From Cellulophaga fucicola (GTDB taxonomy: Bacteria > Bacteroidota > Bacteroidia > Flavobacteriales > Flavobacteriaceae), in contig NZ_FPIY01000001.1 in assembly GCF_900119145.1 (NCBI RefSeq), positions 310,001-374,000 on the forward strand: a stretch of DNA of 64,000 nucleotides, given 5' to 3'. This document shows, piece after piece, positions 8,580 through 16,795 of this stretch. The notes under the pieces were generated by a model that made no database searches, was not told where the DNA came from, and worked only from the letters and a program-made list of their open reading frames with translations. Within the stretch, counting starts at the first letter, position 1. Every line of letters starts with the position of its first letter. A program made the translations under genes and the position numbers.

Positions 8580-10559
8580 TTATGTAAGTAATATATTGTC
8601 GTTGTCTAAAGGAATGGTGATAGTAATTCTAGTTCCTTTGTTTATTTCGCTGCTAATTTGCACTTTAGCATTAATTTTATTGGCTCTAGAGTATATATTT
8701 TTGTGTCCTATTCCTTTTTTATTTTTTTGGAGGTTAAAACCTACGCCGTTATCAGATAAAATTACAGATAAATTTGAGTTCTTCATACTTAAATCTAATA
8801 AAATATTTTCAGCCTTAGAATATTTAACACAGTTTTGAACTCCTTCTTGTATCATTCTGTATAAATTAATCTTTATTTCGGCGTTTAAGTGATCCCAGTC
8901 TATATGCTTATCAAAATTAAAGTTGGTTTTAATGCTAGAAGCTTTGCTTGTGTTGTGTAATAACTCTATTAAAGAGTTTGTGAAGTTTTGCATTTTTTTA
9001 GAAGAAGAAGCACTAAGTGTGTGAGATATAGTTCTTATTTCTTCTGCTGTTTCTTGCAATTGTTTAATTAAATCTAAACGCTCAGCCATTGCCTCTTCAT
9101 CTGCTCTTTTGTTGGTAGCTTTTAAAATTAGACCAATACCAGTTAAGCTACCAAGTACACCGTCATGAAGTTCTTGTGAAATTCTTAATTGTTCTTCTTG
9201 CTTGGCTTGGGCTAACTTTCCTTTTTGTGCAAGCATTAAATTAAAGGTTTCTAAATTGGTCTCTTGTTGTTCTTGTTCAAATTTTAATTTCTGATTTTTT
9301 AAATACTGACTACCAATTACAAAGATTGCGAAGGCTAATAATAGAGCGCCTATAACAAAAGAAATAAGCATTTGTTTTTGTTGTTCTAATACTTCTTTTT
9401 CTTCTATGACTTCATCGGTTTCATATTTTATTCTTGTAAACTTGTCTTGTAACAGGCGTTCTTCTGCAATTAAGCTATCATTAAGAACAATGTATTTGTG
9501 TGCGTAGGTACTTGCGTTAATAGGGTCTATTGTTGTTAAAATGTCATAAGCTTGTAATAGTCTTTTGTTATTTTTGTTTTGTAGTGAGTATTCTTCAGAT
9601 TTTTTAGCATTTTCTAATGCTTTAGAAGTGTCTTTTTTTAGAATATAAAATTCTGCTAAATTAAAATGGCTTATGGCTAAACCAGAAATATCATTTAAGC
9701 TATCTCTTAACTTTAAAGAGTAGAGTAGTTGGTTTTCTACATTAGTAGTGTCACCAGATTTTAACTTTGTATAAGCAAGGTTATCTAGTACCTTAGCGTA
9801 AAATGTTGTTTTGTTTTCAAATAAACTATCTACTTCTAATATTTTTTTATAATTTTTAATAGCACTTTTATAGTCTCCTTTATCTCTGTAGACATTCGCA
9901 ATGTTATTAACTACAGAGGTATTTATTGTGTTGTTTGGTTTGTATTTTTTGTAGTATTCAAGTGCCTTGTCATAATATCCTAGTGCCCTGTCATGCTCTT
10001 TTAGTGCATTTGTTACGGATCCTAAGTTGTTATAGCTGTGGTATAAGTTTTTGTCTTCTCCTTCTAAGGTTTTATATATTTCAATAGCTTTAATGGTTGA
10101 TATTTCACTTCCTCTGTAGTCTTTTACATTAGATTGAAGCAAAGCTAAAGACCTTAAAATGTCTCCTTCTTTTTTTTCGTTTTTTTGCAACTTTAAAATT
10201 TTCTGAGCTTTTAAATAGTAAAAAAAACTACTGTCTATTTTTGATTTAGTTTGAAAAAAATAGGCTAAATCCCAATAAGCGTATGCCAATAGAGTTGAGT
10301 CGTTCTGACTGTGAGATAAATCAATTACTTTTTTATTTGTTTCTCTAAATTTTACAGAATCTTTTTGATTTAGATATGTATAAGCAAGAGATTGTAGTTG
10401 TCTTCTGTGTATGGAGTCCTTTTTGTTTTGTAATAGGTTTATGGTGTCGTTTGTTTTTTGCTGATATTTTGTGTTTTCTGCAGAACTACTTTTCTCTTTT
10501 TCATTGGTACACGAAGAGATTATAACAATTAAAATTAGAAGAGTGAAAAATTTTTGCAC
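8580..10559 (-). CDS. TPR lipoprotein sensor histidine kinase (HisKA_3 type)
   Basis: A 659-residue kinase. Residues 1-17 form a lipoprotein signal with lipobox ISSC (Cys17), followed by several TPR-like repeats (about 55-360), one transmembrane helix (about 397-416), a coiled linker, the HisKA_3 dimerisation domain with H465 in SQELHDGVLG, and a HATPase domain with an N-box (EGVQNCVKYS) and G-box (DNGVGF). The TPR part should lie in the periplasm, held by both the lipid anchor and the helix. The paired regulator is immediately downstream. TPR modules bind peptides or proteins, so a protein ligand is plausible. A terminator separates it from the upstream repeat-lipoprotein gene. Confidence 0.92.
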   Translation of the reverse strand: MQKFFTLLILIVIISSCTNEKEKSSSAENTKYQQKTNDTINLLQNKKDSIHRRQLQSLAYTYLNQKDSVKFRETNKKVIDLSHSQNDSTLLAYAYWDLAYFFQTKSKIDSSFFYYLKAQKILKLQKNEKKEGDILRSLALLQSNVKDYRGSEISTIKAIEIYKTLEGEDKNLYHSYNNLGSVTNALKEHDRALGYYDKALEYYKKYKPNNTINTSVVNNIANVYRDKGDYKSAIKNYKKILEVDSLFENKTTFYAKVLDNLAYTKLKSGDTTNVENQLLYSLKLRDSLNDISGLAISHFNLAEFYILKKDTSKALENAKKSEEYSLQNKNNKRLLQAYDILTTIDPINASTYAHKYIVLNDSLIAEERLLQDKFTRIKYETDEVIEEKEVLEQQKQMLISFVIGALLLAFAIFVIGSQYLKNQKLKFEQEQQETNLETFNLMLAQKGKLAQAKQEEQLRISQELHDGVLGSLTGIGLILKATNKRADEEAMAERLDLIKQLQETAEEIRTISHTLSASSSKKMQNFTNSLIELLHNTSKASSIKTNFNFDKHIDWDHLNAEIKINLYRMIQEGVQNCVKYSKAENILLDLSMKNSNLSVILSDNGVGFNLQKNKKGIGHKNIYSRANKINAKVQISSEINKGTRITITIPLDNDNILLT

Positions 10560-10590
10560 GTAGATTTGGTTTAAGGAAACACCAAGGTAT

Positions 10591-10622
10591 AAAAAAAGCC
10601 TTAAATGTTAAATTTAAGGCTT
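10591..10622 (-). terminator. Terminator of the repeat-lipoprotein gene
   Basis: An 11-bp stem AAGCCTTAAAT / ATTTAAGGCTT with a 5-base loop is followed on the minus strand by seven T. It lies between the repeat-lipoprotein gene and the kinase gene, so the kinase is either separately promoted or reached by readthrough. Confidence 0.85.
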
Positions 10623-10666
10623 ATAAATATTTTATTTTTTATTGTATATGTATTCTAATTTGGGAG

Positions 10667-10987
10667 TTAGTTTACTGCGCCACCACTACCTTTAGGAGCT
10701 TCAACCTCATCATCATCAGTAGCAATTGCTCCACCACTACCTTTAGGAGCTTCAACTTCATCGTCATCCGTAGCAACTGCTCCACCACTACCTTTAGGAG
10801 CTTCAACTTCATCGTCATCCGTAGCAATTGCTCCACCACTACCTTTAGGAGCTTCAACTTCATCGTCATCAGTAGCGTTTACATTTTCGTATAAGGCATC
10901 ATTAGAGTTGGTGTCTACATCACAAGAGAATAATAATAGACTAAAAATAAACATCGCAAGCAGGTTAATTAAATTTTTCATAATCAT
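10667..10987 (-). CDS. Small lipoprotein with four tandem 17-residue acidic repeats
   Basis: A 106-residue protein of no family I know. The N-terminus is a lipoprotein signal ending LLLFSC, then a 15-residue linker, then four copies of ATDDDEVEAPKGSGGA followed by I or V (alternating I, V, I, V), then a final Asn. ATG codons at 10987 and 10981 are both possible starts. The mature part is exported, lipid anchored and low complexity: an acidic DDDEVE half, a PKG turn and a Gly/Ser/Ala half. It lies between a LytTR regulator gene and a TPR sensor kinase gene on the same strand, with its own terminator. Possible roles are signal-peptide precursor, kinase ligand, surface spacer or metal binder; none is shown. 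Confidence 0.8.
   Translation of the reverse strand: MIMKNLINLLAMFIFSLLLFSCDVDTNSNDALYENVNATDDDEVEAPKGSGGAIATDDDEVEAPKGSGGAVATDDDEVEAPKGSGGAIATDDDEVEAPKGSGGAVN
10673..10876 (-). repeat. Four 51-bp tandem repeats inside the small lipoprotein gene
   Basis: Units are at 10826-10876, 10775-10825, 10724-10774 and 10673-10723 in coding order. They differ by a few bases, mostly silent (for example the Asp codons and one Glu codon of the last unit), plus the I/V change. The protein repeat is kept more strictly than the DNA, which points to selection on the peptide. Confidence 0.95.
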
Positions 10988-11079
10988 TTTTTTGGTTAAA
11001 TTATTTTATTGCTTTGCTAAAGTATAATTATTCACTTATAAAAAAAGTAAGAATTTATTTCTTTTAGTATGTGGCCAGC

Positions 11080-11110
11080 TTCTGATAGTGATTATATTGT
11101 TTCTGATAGT
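11080..11110. promoter_or_regulatory. Direct repeat with 21-bp period, candidate LytTR binding site
   Basis: TTCTGATAGT occurs at 11080-11089 and again at 11101-11110, identical over 10 bp and exactly 21 bp apart. LytTR-domain regulators typically bind two direct repeats spaced about two helical turns. The site lies just beyond the stop of a LytTR gene and about 93-123 bp upstream of the repeat-lipoprotein start. Confidence 0.5.
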
Positions 11111-11116
11111 ATTTAG

Positions 11117-11848
11117 TTAATTTTGTGTGGAAATTGCATTTTTCGCCATCTTGTTTTTTAATTTGTCTATGTTTTCTTTGTAGGACTTGGAGAAAGGGAG
11201 TTGAAGATCTGATCTTTTTATATTACAAATACTTTTTCCATAGTTAATTCTAGATACATACTCTGTATTTAAAATGTAGCTTTGATGTATTCTTATAAAG
11301 TTTTCTGGCAATTTATTTTCAAATGTTTTTAATGTTTTAAAAGCACTAATTTTTTTTCCATTATTTAAAAATAAATCTGTGGCATTATTATCTGCTTTTA
11401 GGTATAGAATTTCTGAAGTGTCTATGTATTGATAATCTTTATAAGATTGTAAACAAAGAGTAGGTGTTGTTTCTTTTTTAGGAGTTTGTTTTCTTATTTT
11501 AAAAACAGCTTTTCTAATATCAAACTCATTATAAGGTAGTAGCCAGTAGTCAAAAAAACCATTTTTAATTGCATCATAGGCATAATCTTTAGAGGTGCTA
11601 ACGCCTATAATTAAAGGAATTTGATCAATATATTGGTGTAAGTCAGAAACCATTTGAAAGTACTCTCTTGTGTTTTTCTGTAAATCAACAAAAATGATAT
11701 CTGGACTGTATTTTAAAATACTGTTTAAAGCAACGTTAGAATTTTCTGAAATATCTACACAAGAAAAGTCGTTGTATTCTTCTAAAAAATGCTGTAATTG
11801 CAGATTAGAAGAAGCAGAGTTTCCTATAATAATATATGAATAATTCAT
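11117..11848 (-). CDS. LytTR-family DNA-binding regulator with degenerate receiver domain
   Basis: The 243-residue form starting MNYSYIIIGN is preferred; a start ten codons earlier is possible. The N-terminal domain (about 1-120) has a receiver-like layout with D55 in FVDLQK and a Ser near 84, but the usual acidic pair is replaced by GNSAS and the conserved Lys-Pro is Leu-Pro (L104-P105). The C-terminal LytTR domain (about 140-240) has ILYLKADNNATDLFL, FIRIHQSYILN and a final LPFSKSYKENI. Loss of the acidic pocket and Lys suggests control that does not depend on phosphorylation. It is the first gene of the minus-strand island, and its promoter region carries a dyad shared with the gene at 7739. 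Confidence 0.88.
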   Translation of the reverse strand: MNYSYIIIGNSASSNLQLQHFLEEYNDFSCVDISENSNVALNSILKYSPDIIFVDLQKNTREYFQMVSDLHQYIDQIPLIIGVSTSKDYAYDAIKNGFFDYWLLPYNEFDIRKAVFKIRKQTPKKETTPTLCLQSYKDYQYIDTSEILYLKADNNATDLFLNNGKKISAFKTLKTFENKLPENFIRIHQSYILNTEYVSRINYGKSICNIKRSDLQLPFSKSYKENIDKLKNKMAKNAISTQN

Positions 11849-11900
11849 TTCAAACGTTCTCAGTATAAAACTAAGCATAGATTATTGAAACATATTATAG

Positions 11901-11924
11901 GTAAACCTCTAATTTTTTGTGGTT
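11901..11924 (-). promoter_or_regulatory. Dyad regulatory element, copy 2
   Basis: GTAAACCTC, T, AATTTT, T, TG, T, GGTT: 21 of 24 bases match copy 1 at 7802-7825. It begins 31 bp (AACC to box edge) from TAGTTTTA at 11866-11873, the likely -7 box of the LytTR gene. The inverted repeat is imperfect here (AACCTC against GTGGTT). Confidence 0.55.
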
Positions 11925-11996
11925 TTAAGTGTTAAAATATTGATTTTTATCTGTTTTAGGGATAAAATCTTACATTTTTAAAAGAAATTAGATTAA

Positions 11997-13511
11997 TTAG
12001 TTGTTGGGTGTAAACTCATAAGCACCAATATCTGGAGAGATTGTTCTATTATTCCCTTTAATGTCTAATGGTGTTTTAAGAGCATTATTTTTATCTGCGT
12101 TATCTATTGCAACAGAGTTATTCTGGATTTTAAAGCTATTTTTCAGAGGATTTGCAAAAGCTGTTTCTGCTGAGATATAGGGAAGTGTATAATGTAATTC
12201 ATCTTTAAAATTATAAAGGTTGCTTGTTACTTTGGTGTCAAATTTTATAATACAATTTGTAAACTTAAAGCTTAGTGGGCTAGACGGAGATTCTATTAAA
12301 AGTAGTTCATTGGTTGCGTTGCCATCTATAATACTGTTTGTAAAGTTTACCTCTAATGTATTTGCTGTGTTATTAGTAGAGGTGTTATTAATTTGTAAAG
12401 CTGTACCTGTACGGTATGTTCTAGACCAGTAATTAGCAATTGTAGTGTGATTAAAATTATAGGTACCAGCTTGTTTTAATTGTAATGATGCGTAGCCAGC
12501 ATTTGCAATTACACAATTATAGGCTTCAATATTAGAGTTTAGTGCATAAATATTAGTTTGTAGGCTATTGTATATTTGTGTGTTGCTAAGGGTTAGGGTA
12601 GTGGTGTTGCTTTCTCTTTTTCCATTGATATAAATACCAATGCTTGCGTTTTTTATAGTAGCGTAGTTTATGGTGTTATTTGTACTTCCTTTTTCTATCC
12701 AAAGACCGTCCCATTGTCCGGCTACATTTGTATAAGAAGGCTCTAATCTATCTGCTTCAAAAAGAACTTCATTTTCTAATAAATTCTCGTCTGCACTAAG
12801 TTTTCCGTTAACTTGTATGCTTGCATTGTCTTTTATTAGTATGCCAGAATTTTTATGAAAATAGATTCTTGCGCCAGCATCTATTATTAAAGTCTCATTT
12901 TTGGGAACGGTAGCATAGCCGTAAATTACATATGGTTTACTTGCTGTAAAATGTAAATTATCTTCTTTTAGTGTAAACCCATCTTTTGTTAGTTCTTCGT
13001 TGCTTTCTTCTAATGTTAAAACAATAGTCTCTGTGGTGCCATTTTCAAACTTGGTAGGAAACAAAAAAATAGCATCTTTTACTAAGCTTACAAGTTCAAC
13101 TTTTTGTGTGTTACTGCCACTATCAAATAAAATAGCATCGGTATATAAAAAATCTGAAACTTTAGTATTTGGCACATTTATCTCTACAAAGATATAAAGA
13201 CTGTCTTTTGCATAAAGAGGAGTATTGGTAAAACTTTCGCCAGCTTGTCCGTCTACATTTAGCTTATAATAACTATTAGCACCTTTTGCTAGTTTTATTG
13301 TGGGTATTTGTAAATCTGTATTACTTTTATTGTAAACTTTAAAACCGTAAGTACTGCTATTTATAGTAGAGAAAACAGTATCTAAGTAAACTGTGTCTTT
13401 AGAGAAAGATAAATTACCAGTGCTATCTTCAAAATTAAAATCTTTACGACAAGAACTCCCTAAAATAACAAAGAATATAATTGCTATATATAATAAGGAG
13501 TGCATTTTCAT
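11997..13511 (-). CDS. Secreted lipoprotein with right-handed beta-helix, choice-of-anchor Q-like end
   Basis: A 504-residue protein with a signal ending ILGSSC. The first third is beta-sandwich-like (STYGFKVYNKSNTDLQIP resembles an abnormal-spindle/Ig-type domain). The middle (about 200-440) has short repeating beta segments with N, T and I ladders (for example TINYATIKNASIGIYING), as in right-handed parallel beta-helices. The C-terminus has SPDIGAYEF, the motif that ends choice-of-anchor Q proteins. It is probably on the cell surface or in the outer membrane. Such helices often bind or cleave polysaccharides, but no catalytic set is recognised. It is 13 bp downstream of the thioesterase gene on the same strand, so probably cotranscribed. 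Confidence 0.8.
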   Translation of the reverse strand: MKMHSLLYIAIIFFVILGSSCRKDFNFEDSTGNLSFSKDTVYLDTVFSTINSSTYGFKVYNKSNTDLQIPTIKLAKGANSYYKLNVDGQAGESFTNTPLYAKDSLYIFVEINVPNTKVSDFLYTDAILFDSGSNTQKVELVSLVKDAIFLFPTKFENGTTETIVLTLEESNEELTKDGFTLKEDNLHFTASKPYVIYGYATVPKNETLIIDAGARIYFHKNSGILIKDNASIQVNGKLSADENLLENEVLFEADRLEPSYTNVAGQWDGLWIEKGSTNNTINYATIKNASIGIYINGKRESNTTTLTLSNTQIYNSLQTNIYALNSNIEAYNCVIANAGYASLQLKQAGTYNFNHTTIANYWSRTYRTGTALQINNTSTNNTANTLEVNFTNSIIDGNATNELLLIESPSSPLSFKFTNCIIKFDTKVTSNLYNFKDELHYTLPYISAETAFANPLKNSFKIQNNSVAIDNADKNNALKTPLDIKGNNRTISPDIGAYEFTPNN

Positions 13512-13524
13512 TTTTAAGTATAAA

Positions 13525-13917
13525 CTAGTCTATAAAAATATTCTTGATTTCTTCTGAAACTCTTATTGGTCTTAAACTTTTAGAGTTTAGTAGGCACCAT
13601 TCTGTTTTAGCTTTTAAAATAATCTTATTGGTTAACGAGTTGCGCATTTCTACGATACGAACTGAAATTGCTCCTTCAGACTTTTTAATATATGTTTTAA
13701 CTTTAATAATGTCGTCTAGTATAGCTGCAGCTTTATATTCTAAAAAATGCGTACTAACAACCCACATATGGTTTTCTTGTACTTCTTTGCTAGCAGATGC
13801 TTGCCAATGTTCTTTGGATATATCTTGTACCCATTGTAGGTATCTAACATTGTTTACATGATTTAGATCGTCTAAATCATCTGCTGTTACTGTAATAGTT
13901 TTGTGGTAGACTTTCAA
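13525..13917 (-). CDS. Acyl-CoA thioesterase, 4HBT/YbgC-FadM hotdog family
   Basis: A 130-residue single hotdog domain. The motif DDLNHVNNVRYLQW holds the Asp (17) that acts as the catalytic base in the 4HBT group. The family hydrolyses acyl-CoA or related thioesters in the cytoplasm; the exact substrate cannot be told. It lies 4 bp downstream of the glutamine cyclotransferase gene and 13 bp upstream of the beta-helix lipoprotein gene, all minus strand, so the three are probably one operon despite unrelated functions. Confidence 0.88.
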   Translation of the reverse strand: MKVYHKTITVTADDLDDLNHVNNVRYLQWVQDISKEHWQASASKEVQENHMWVVSTHFLEYKAAAILDDIIKVKTYIKKSEGAISVRIVEMRNSLTNKIILKAKTEWCLLNSKSLRPIRVSEEIKNIFID

Positions 13918-13921
13918 TGTC

Positions 13922-14971
13922 TTACTTTTTTATAATATTAACCTCAAACATCTTATCCCAGTTTTTACCCGTTACAAAAAATGTTTTGGTAGTAGGGTTG
14001 TAAGCAATGCCATTTAATACATCTACATTGTCTGTTTTTGTAACCTTGTCCTTAAGTCCGTTAAAGTTAATAATACCTTCTACTACGCCGCTTTCTGGGT
14101 TTATAATTACAGCAACATCCTGGCCAGACTGCCAAGTATTGGCGTAGATTTTACCATCTACGTATTCTAGTTCATTAATTTTAACTAGCTTTTTACTATT
14201 TGTATATATTTCTATAGCGCTTTCTTCTATTAATGTTTCTGGATTTAATGTCCATATTTTTTCAGACCCATCACTCTTGTATAATTTTTCTCCATCATTA
14301 CAAAATCCCCAGCCTTCTTTACTTTTTCCGTAGGTAAACTGGTCTATTTCTTTAAATGTATTTGCGTCATAAACAAAGCCAATATTGCTTTGCCAAGTAA
14401 GTTGGTATATCTTATTATTTAAAATAGTAATACCTTCTCCAAATTGGGTGTTTTTTAATTTATGTTCTTTATAAACTGTGCCAGTTTTGTAGTCTAGCTT
14501 AACTAAAACAGATTTTCCTCTTTTTCCAGTTCCTTCGTACAAAGTATCTTTATGGAACTCTAAGCCTTGGGTAAAGTAATTTGGATTGTGTGGGTATTCG
14601 TTAATTACTTCGTAACTATATATGCTTGGAGATTTAGATGCAAAAACAATAATTTTTTTAGAAACCTCAGCTACAGTATCATCATATTTAACTTCTGCAG
14701 TAATAGTTTTGCTACCAACTTTAGGTACGTCTAAAACTAATTTGTTGTCTTTTATATCAATTTTCTCACCATCTATAGAATAGGTAATACTATTAATAGT
14801 CTTGTTTTTTTTGTTTTTTAGGTTGATATCTACCGTTTCATTTTGGTGAAATTTGGCATTTTTACCTGAAATCTGTATTTCAAACAAGCTTGAAGCAGGA
14901 GTATTTGCTCCTCCGCAAGAAGCTAGTAAAATAGTTAGTGCGCTGTAAGTTAAAAACTTAAGTGTTTTCAT
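13922..14971 (-). CDS. Glutaminyl-peptide cyclotransferase, beta-propeller type, lipoprotein
   Basis: A 349-residue protein from the ATG at 14971, giving a signal that ends ILLASC; a start eight codons earlier is unlikely. After a short Ig-like region (about 30-115) comes the five-bladed propeller of the plant/bacterial glutamine cyclotransferase family, with YPHNPNYFTQGLEF, GKRGKSVLVKLD, YQLTWQ and NELEYVDGKIYANTWQS, which are hallmark segments. The family turns N-terminal Gln into pyroglutamate on exported proteins. It is probably periplasmic and lipid anchored. It is the first gene of the likely three-gene operon down to 11997, and lies divergent from the SRP RNA gene. Confidence 0.92.
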   Translation of the reverse strand: MKTLKFLTYSALTILLASCGGANTPASSLFEIQISGKNAKFHQNETVDINLKNKKNKTINSITYSIDGEKIDIKDNKLVLDVPKVGSKTITAEVKYDDTVAEVSKKIIVFASKSPSIYSYEVINEYPHNPNYFTQGLEFHKDTLYEGTGKRGKSVLVKLDYKTGTVYKEHKLKNTQFGEGITILNNKIYQLTWQSNIGFVYDANTFKEIDQFTYGKSKEGWGFCNDGEKLYKSDGSEKIWTLNPETLIEESAIEIYTNSKKLVKINELEYVDGKIYANTWQSGQDVAVIINPESGVVEGIINFNGLKDKVTKTDNVDVLNGIAYNPTTKTFFVTGKNWDKMFEVNIIKK

Positions 14972-15026
14972 AATAGTAGTGTTATTCCTAAGCAAGGTAT
15001 TTAATAAAAATTAGATAGAAAAATGA

Positions 15027-15056
15027 TTGCGTCAAATTTAAAAGATTGTATATTTG
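15027..15056 (+). promoter_or_regulatory. Consensus promoter of the SRP RNA gene
   Basis: TTG at 15027-15029, 19 bp, then TATATTTG at 15049-15056: a perfect match to the TTG-N19-TAnnTTTG promoter of Bacteroidota. The expected start is within a few bases of 15061, where the RNA helix begins. Confidence 0.85.
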
Positions 15057-15060
15057 CAGC

Positions 15061-15153
15061 GGCAAGTCCTACACGACCAGCTCCTGTTTAATCCCCCAGG
15101 GTGGGAACGCAGCAAGGGTACACGGTTGAGCGGTGCGATGTAGGTAGCTTGCC
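15061..15153 (+). ncRNA. ffs: Signal recognition particle RNA (small bacterial type)
   Basis: The conserved SRP domain IV loop is visible as CCCCCAGGGTGGGAACGCAG followed by CAAGGGTA. The ends pair: GGCAAG at 15061 with CTTGCC at 15148-15153, and CCTACA with TGTAGG inside. At about 93 bases it is the short type without an Alu domain. It binds Ffh and directs membrane and secreted proteins to the translocon. A T-run at 15155-15160 ends the transcript. Confidence 0.95.
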
Positions 15154-15240
15154 ATTTTTTATGCGCTAAATTTAGCAGAGCATAATTTCCACCATCCTTT
15201 ATTTATTTGTTAATTTGCACTCATAATTATCTACAATAAT

Positions 15241-16050
15241 ATGAGTAAAAAAGTAGTCTTAATAACAGGCGGTTCTTCAGGTATAGGAAAATCTATTGGT
15301 ATATATTTAACTGCACAAGGCTATAAGGTTTACGGCACTACGCGTAACAAGGCAAAATATCCAAATTTTAACGATTTTAATTTAGTAGAACTAGATGTTA
15401 GAAAAACAGAAACTATAGCGCAAGCTGTATCTTATGTTGTAGCGCAAGAAGGTTCTATAGATGTTTTGGTAAACAATGCAGGTGTTGGTATTACCGGTCC
15501 AATAGAGGAAACTCCAGACGAGGAAATTGTAAATGCATTTAATATCAACTTAAATGGCCCAATACATTTAATGAAAGCCGTTTTGCCGCAAATGAGAAAG
15601 CAAAAAAACGGACTTATAATCAATATTACATCTATTGCTGGTTATATGGGGTTACCTTATAGAGGTATTTATTCCGCTAGTAAAGGAGCTTTAGAGCTTG
15701 TGGTAGAGGCAATGCGTATGGAGGTAAAAGATTTTGGAGTACATATTACAACTGTGGCACCAGGAGACTTTGCTACTAATATAGCTTCTGGTAGATATCA
15801 CGCACCTCTTTTAGAAGATTCAGCATACAAAATACCTTACGGCAATACGTTGCAGGTAATGAATGAACACGTAGATTCTGGTGAAGATCCAATACAGGTT
15901 GCAAAAATGGTATTTAAAATAATGAATACTAAAAAGCCCAAAGTACATTATAGAGTAGGGGCTTTTATGCAGAAATTTTCGTTGTTTTTAAAGAAAATTT
16001 TACCAGATAAAACATATGAAAAATTATTATTGAACCATTACAAGTTGTAG
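15241..16050 (+). CDS. Short-chain dehydrogenase/reductase
   Basis: A 269-residue classical SDR. The Rossmann motif is TGGSSGIG (9-16), NNAG is at 78-81, and the catalytic set is S131, Y144 and K148 (YSASK). The Arg-35 region (TTRNK) after beta-2 suggests NADP(H) preference. The substrate cannot be told. A 3-keto-lipid reductase role is conceivable, since the capnine pathway needs an SDR-type ketoreductase and the capnine pair is 12 kb away, but there is no direct link. It is monocistronic between the SRP RNA and the transaldolase-like gene. Confidence 0.9.
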   Translation: MSKKVVLITGGSSGIGKSIGIYLTAQGYKVYGTTRNKAKYPNFNDFNLVELDVRKTETIAQAVSYVVAQEGSIDVLVNNAGVGITGPIEETPDEEIVNAFNINLNGPIHLMKAVLPQMRKQKNGLIINITSIAGYMGLPYRGIYSASKGALELVVEAMRMEVKDFGVHITTVAPGDFATNIASGRYHAPLLEDSAYKIPYGNTLQVMNEHVDSGEDPIQVAKMVFKIMNTKKPKVHYRVGAFMQKFSLFLKKILPDKTYEKLLLNHYKL

Positions 16051-16123
16051 TTTTGTACAAATTGTAAAATAGGCTGATTAACAACCATATTTATTTAAAA
16101 CATAATTTTTAAAATAACAGAAG

Positions 16124-16777
16124 ATGAAATTTTTTATTGACACAGCAAATTTGGCACAAATCAAAGAAGCACAAGAATTAGGTGTTTTGGATGGTGTAAC
16201 AACTAACCCTTCTTTAATGGCCAAAGAGGGCATTACAGGTAGAGATAATATTTTAAAACATTATGTAGATATCTGCAACATTGTAGATGGTGATGTTTCT
16301 GCAGAAGTTATTGCTACGGAGTACGATGCAATGATAAAAGAAGGTGAAGAGTTAGCAGAATTGCATGAGCAAATTGTTGTTAAATTACCAATGATAAAAG
16401 ACGGTATTAAAGCTTGTAAATATTTTTCTGATAAAGGAATAAGAACTAATGTAACTTTAGTTTTTTCTGCAGGTCAGGCTTTATTAGCAGCTAAAGCAGG
16501 TGCTACTTACGTTTCTCCTTTTATTGGTAGATTAGATGATATTTCTACAGATGGTTTAAACCTTATTGCAGAAATTAGACATATCTATGATAACTATGGT
16601 TTTGCTACGGAGATTTTAGCTGCATCTGTTAGACACACAATGCATGTTATAAACTGTGCTAAAATTGGTGCAGATGTAATGACAGGGCCTTTATCCTCTA
16701 TTGAAGGATTGTTAAAACACCCTTTAACTGATAGTGGTTTAGCTAAGTTTTTAGAAGATTATAAAAAAGGAAACTAA
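16124..16777 (+). CDS. fsa: Transaldolase / fructose-6-phosphate aldolase-like enzyme
   Basis: A 217-residue TalC/FSA-type class I aldolase. The Schiff-base lysine is K87 in VVKLPM. FIDTANL at the N-terminus, GVTTNPSL, and [16 protein letters not shown] are family motifs. The short length fits the single-domain FSA/TalC group rather than the 320-residue TalB group. It acts in the pentose phosphate pathway or as a fructose-6-phosphate aldolase; the sequence alone does not decide between them. It is followed by a strong terminator. Confidence 0.95.
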   Translation: MKFFIDTANLAQIKEAQELGVLDGVTTNPSLMAKEGITGRDNILKHYVDICNIVDGDVSAEVIATEYDAMIKEGEELAELHEQIVVKLPMIKDGIKACKYFSDKGIRTNVTLVFSAGQALLAAKAGATYVSPFIGRLDDISTDGLNLIAEIRHIYDNYGFATEILAASVRHTMHVINCAKIGADVMTGPLSSIEGLLKHPLTDSGLAKFLEDYKKGN

Positions 16778-16795
16778 GTTTCTTTTTACTGTATA

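Noticed and set aside
10672-10869. Open frame on the minus strand inside the repeat-lipoprotein gene, itself repetitive (MTMKLKLLKVVVEQLL units)
   Set aside because: It is the shifted frame of the 51-bp repeats; any frame of a repeat whose length is a multiple of three stays open. No start or leader of its own.
10673-10876. CRISPR-like look of regularly spaced 51-bp repeats
   Set aside because: Repeats are contiguous with no unique spacers and encode a continuous peptide; no cas genes nearby.
15241-16050. SDR gene as the capnine ketoreductase
   Set aside because: Fold fits, but it is 12 kb from the pair, classical SDRs are numerous, and nothing specific links it to lipids. Kept only as a remote candidate.
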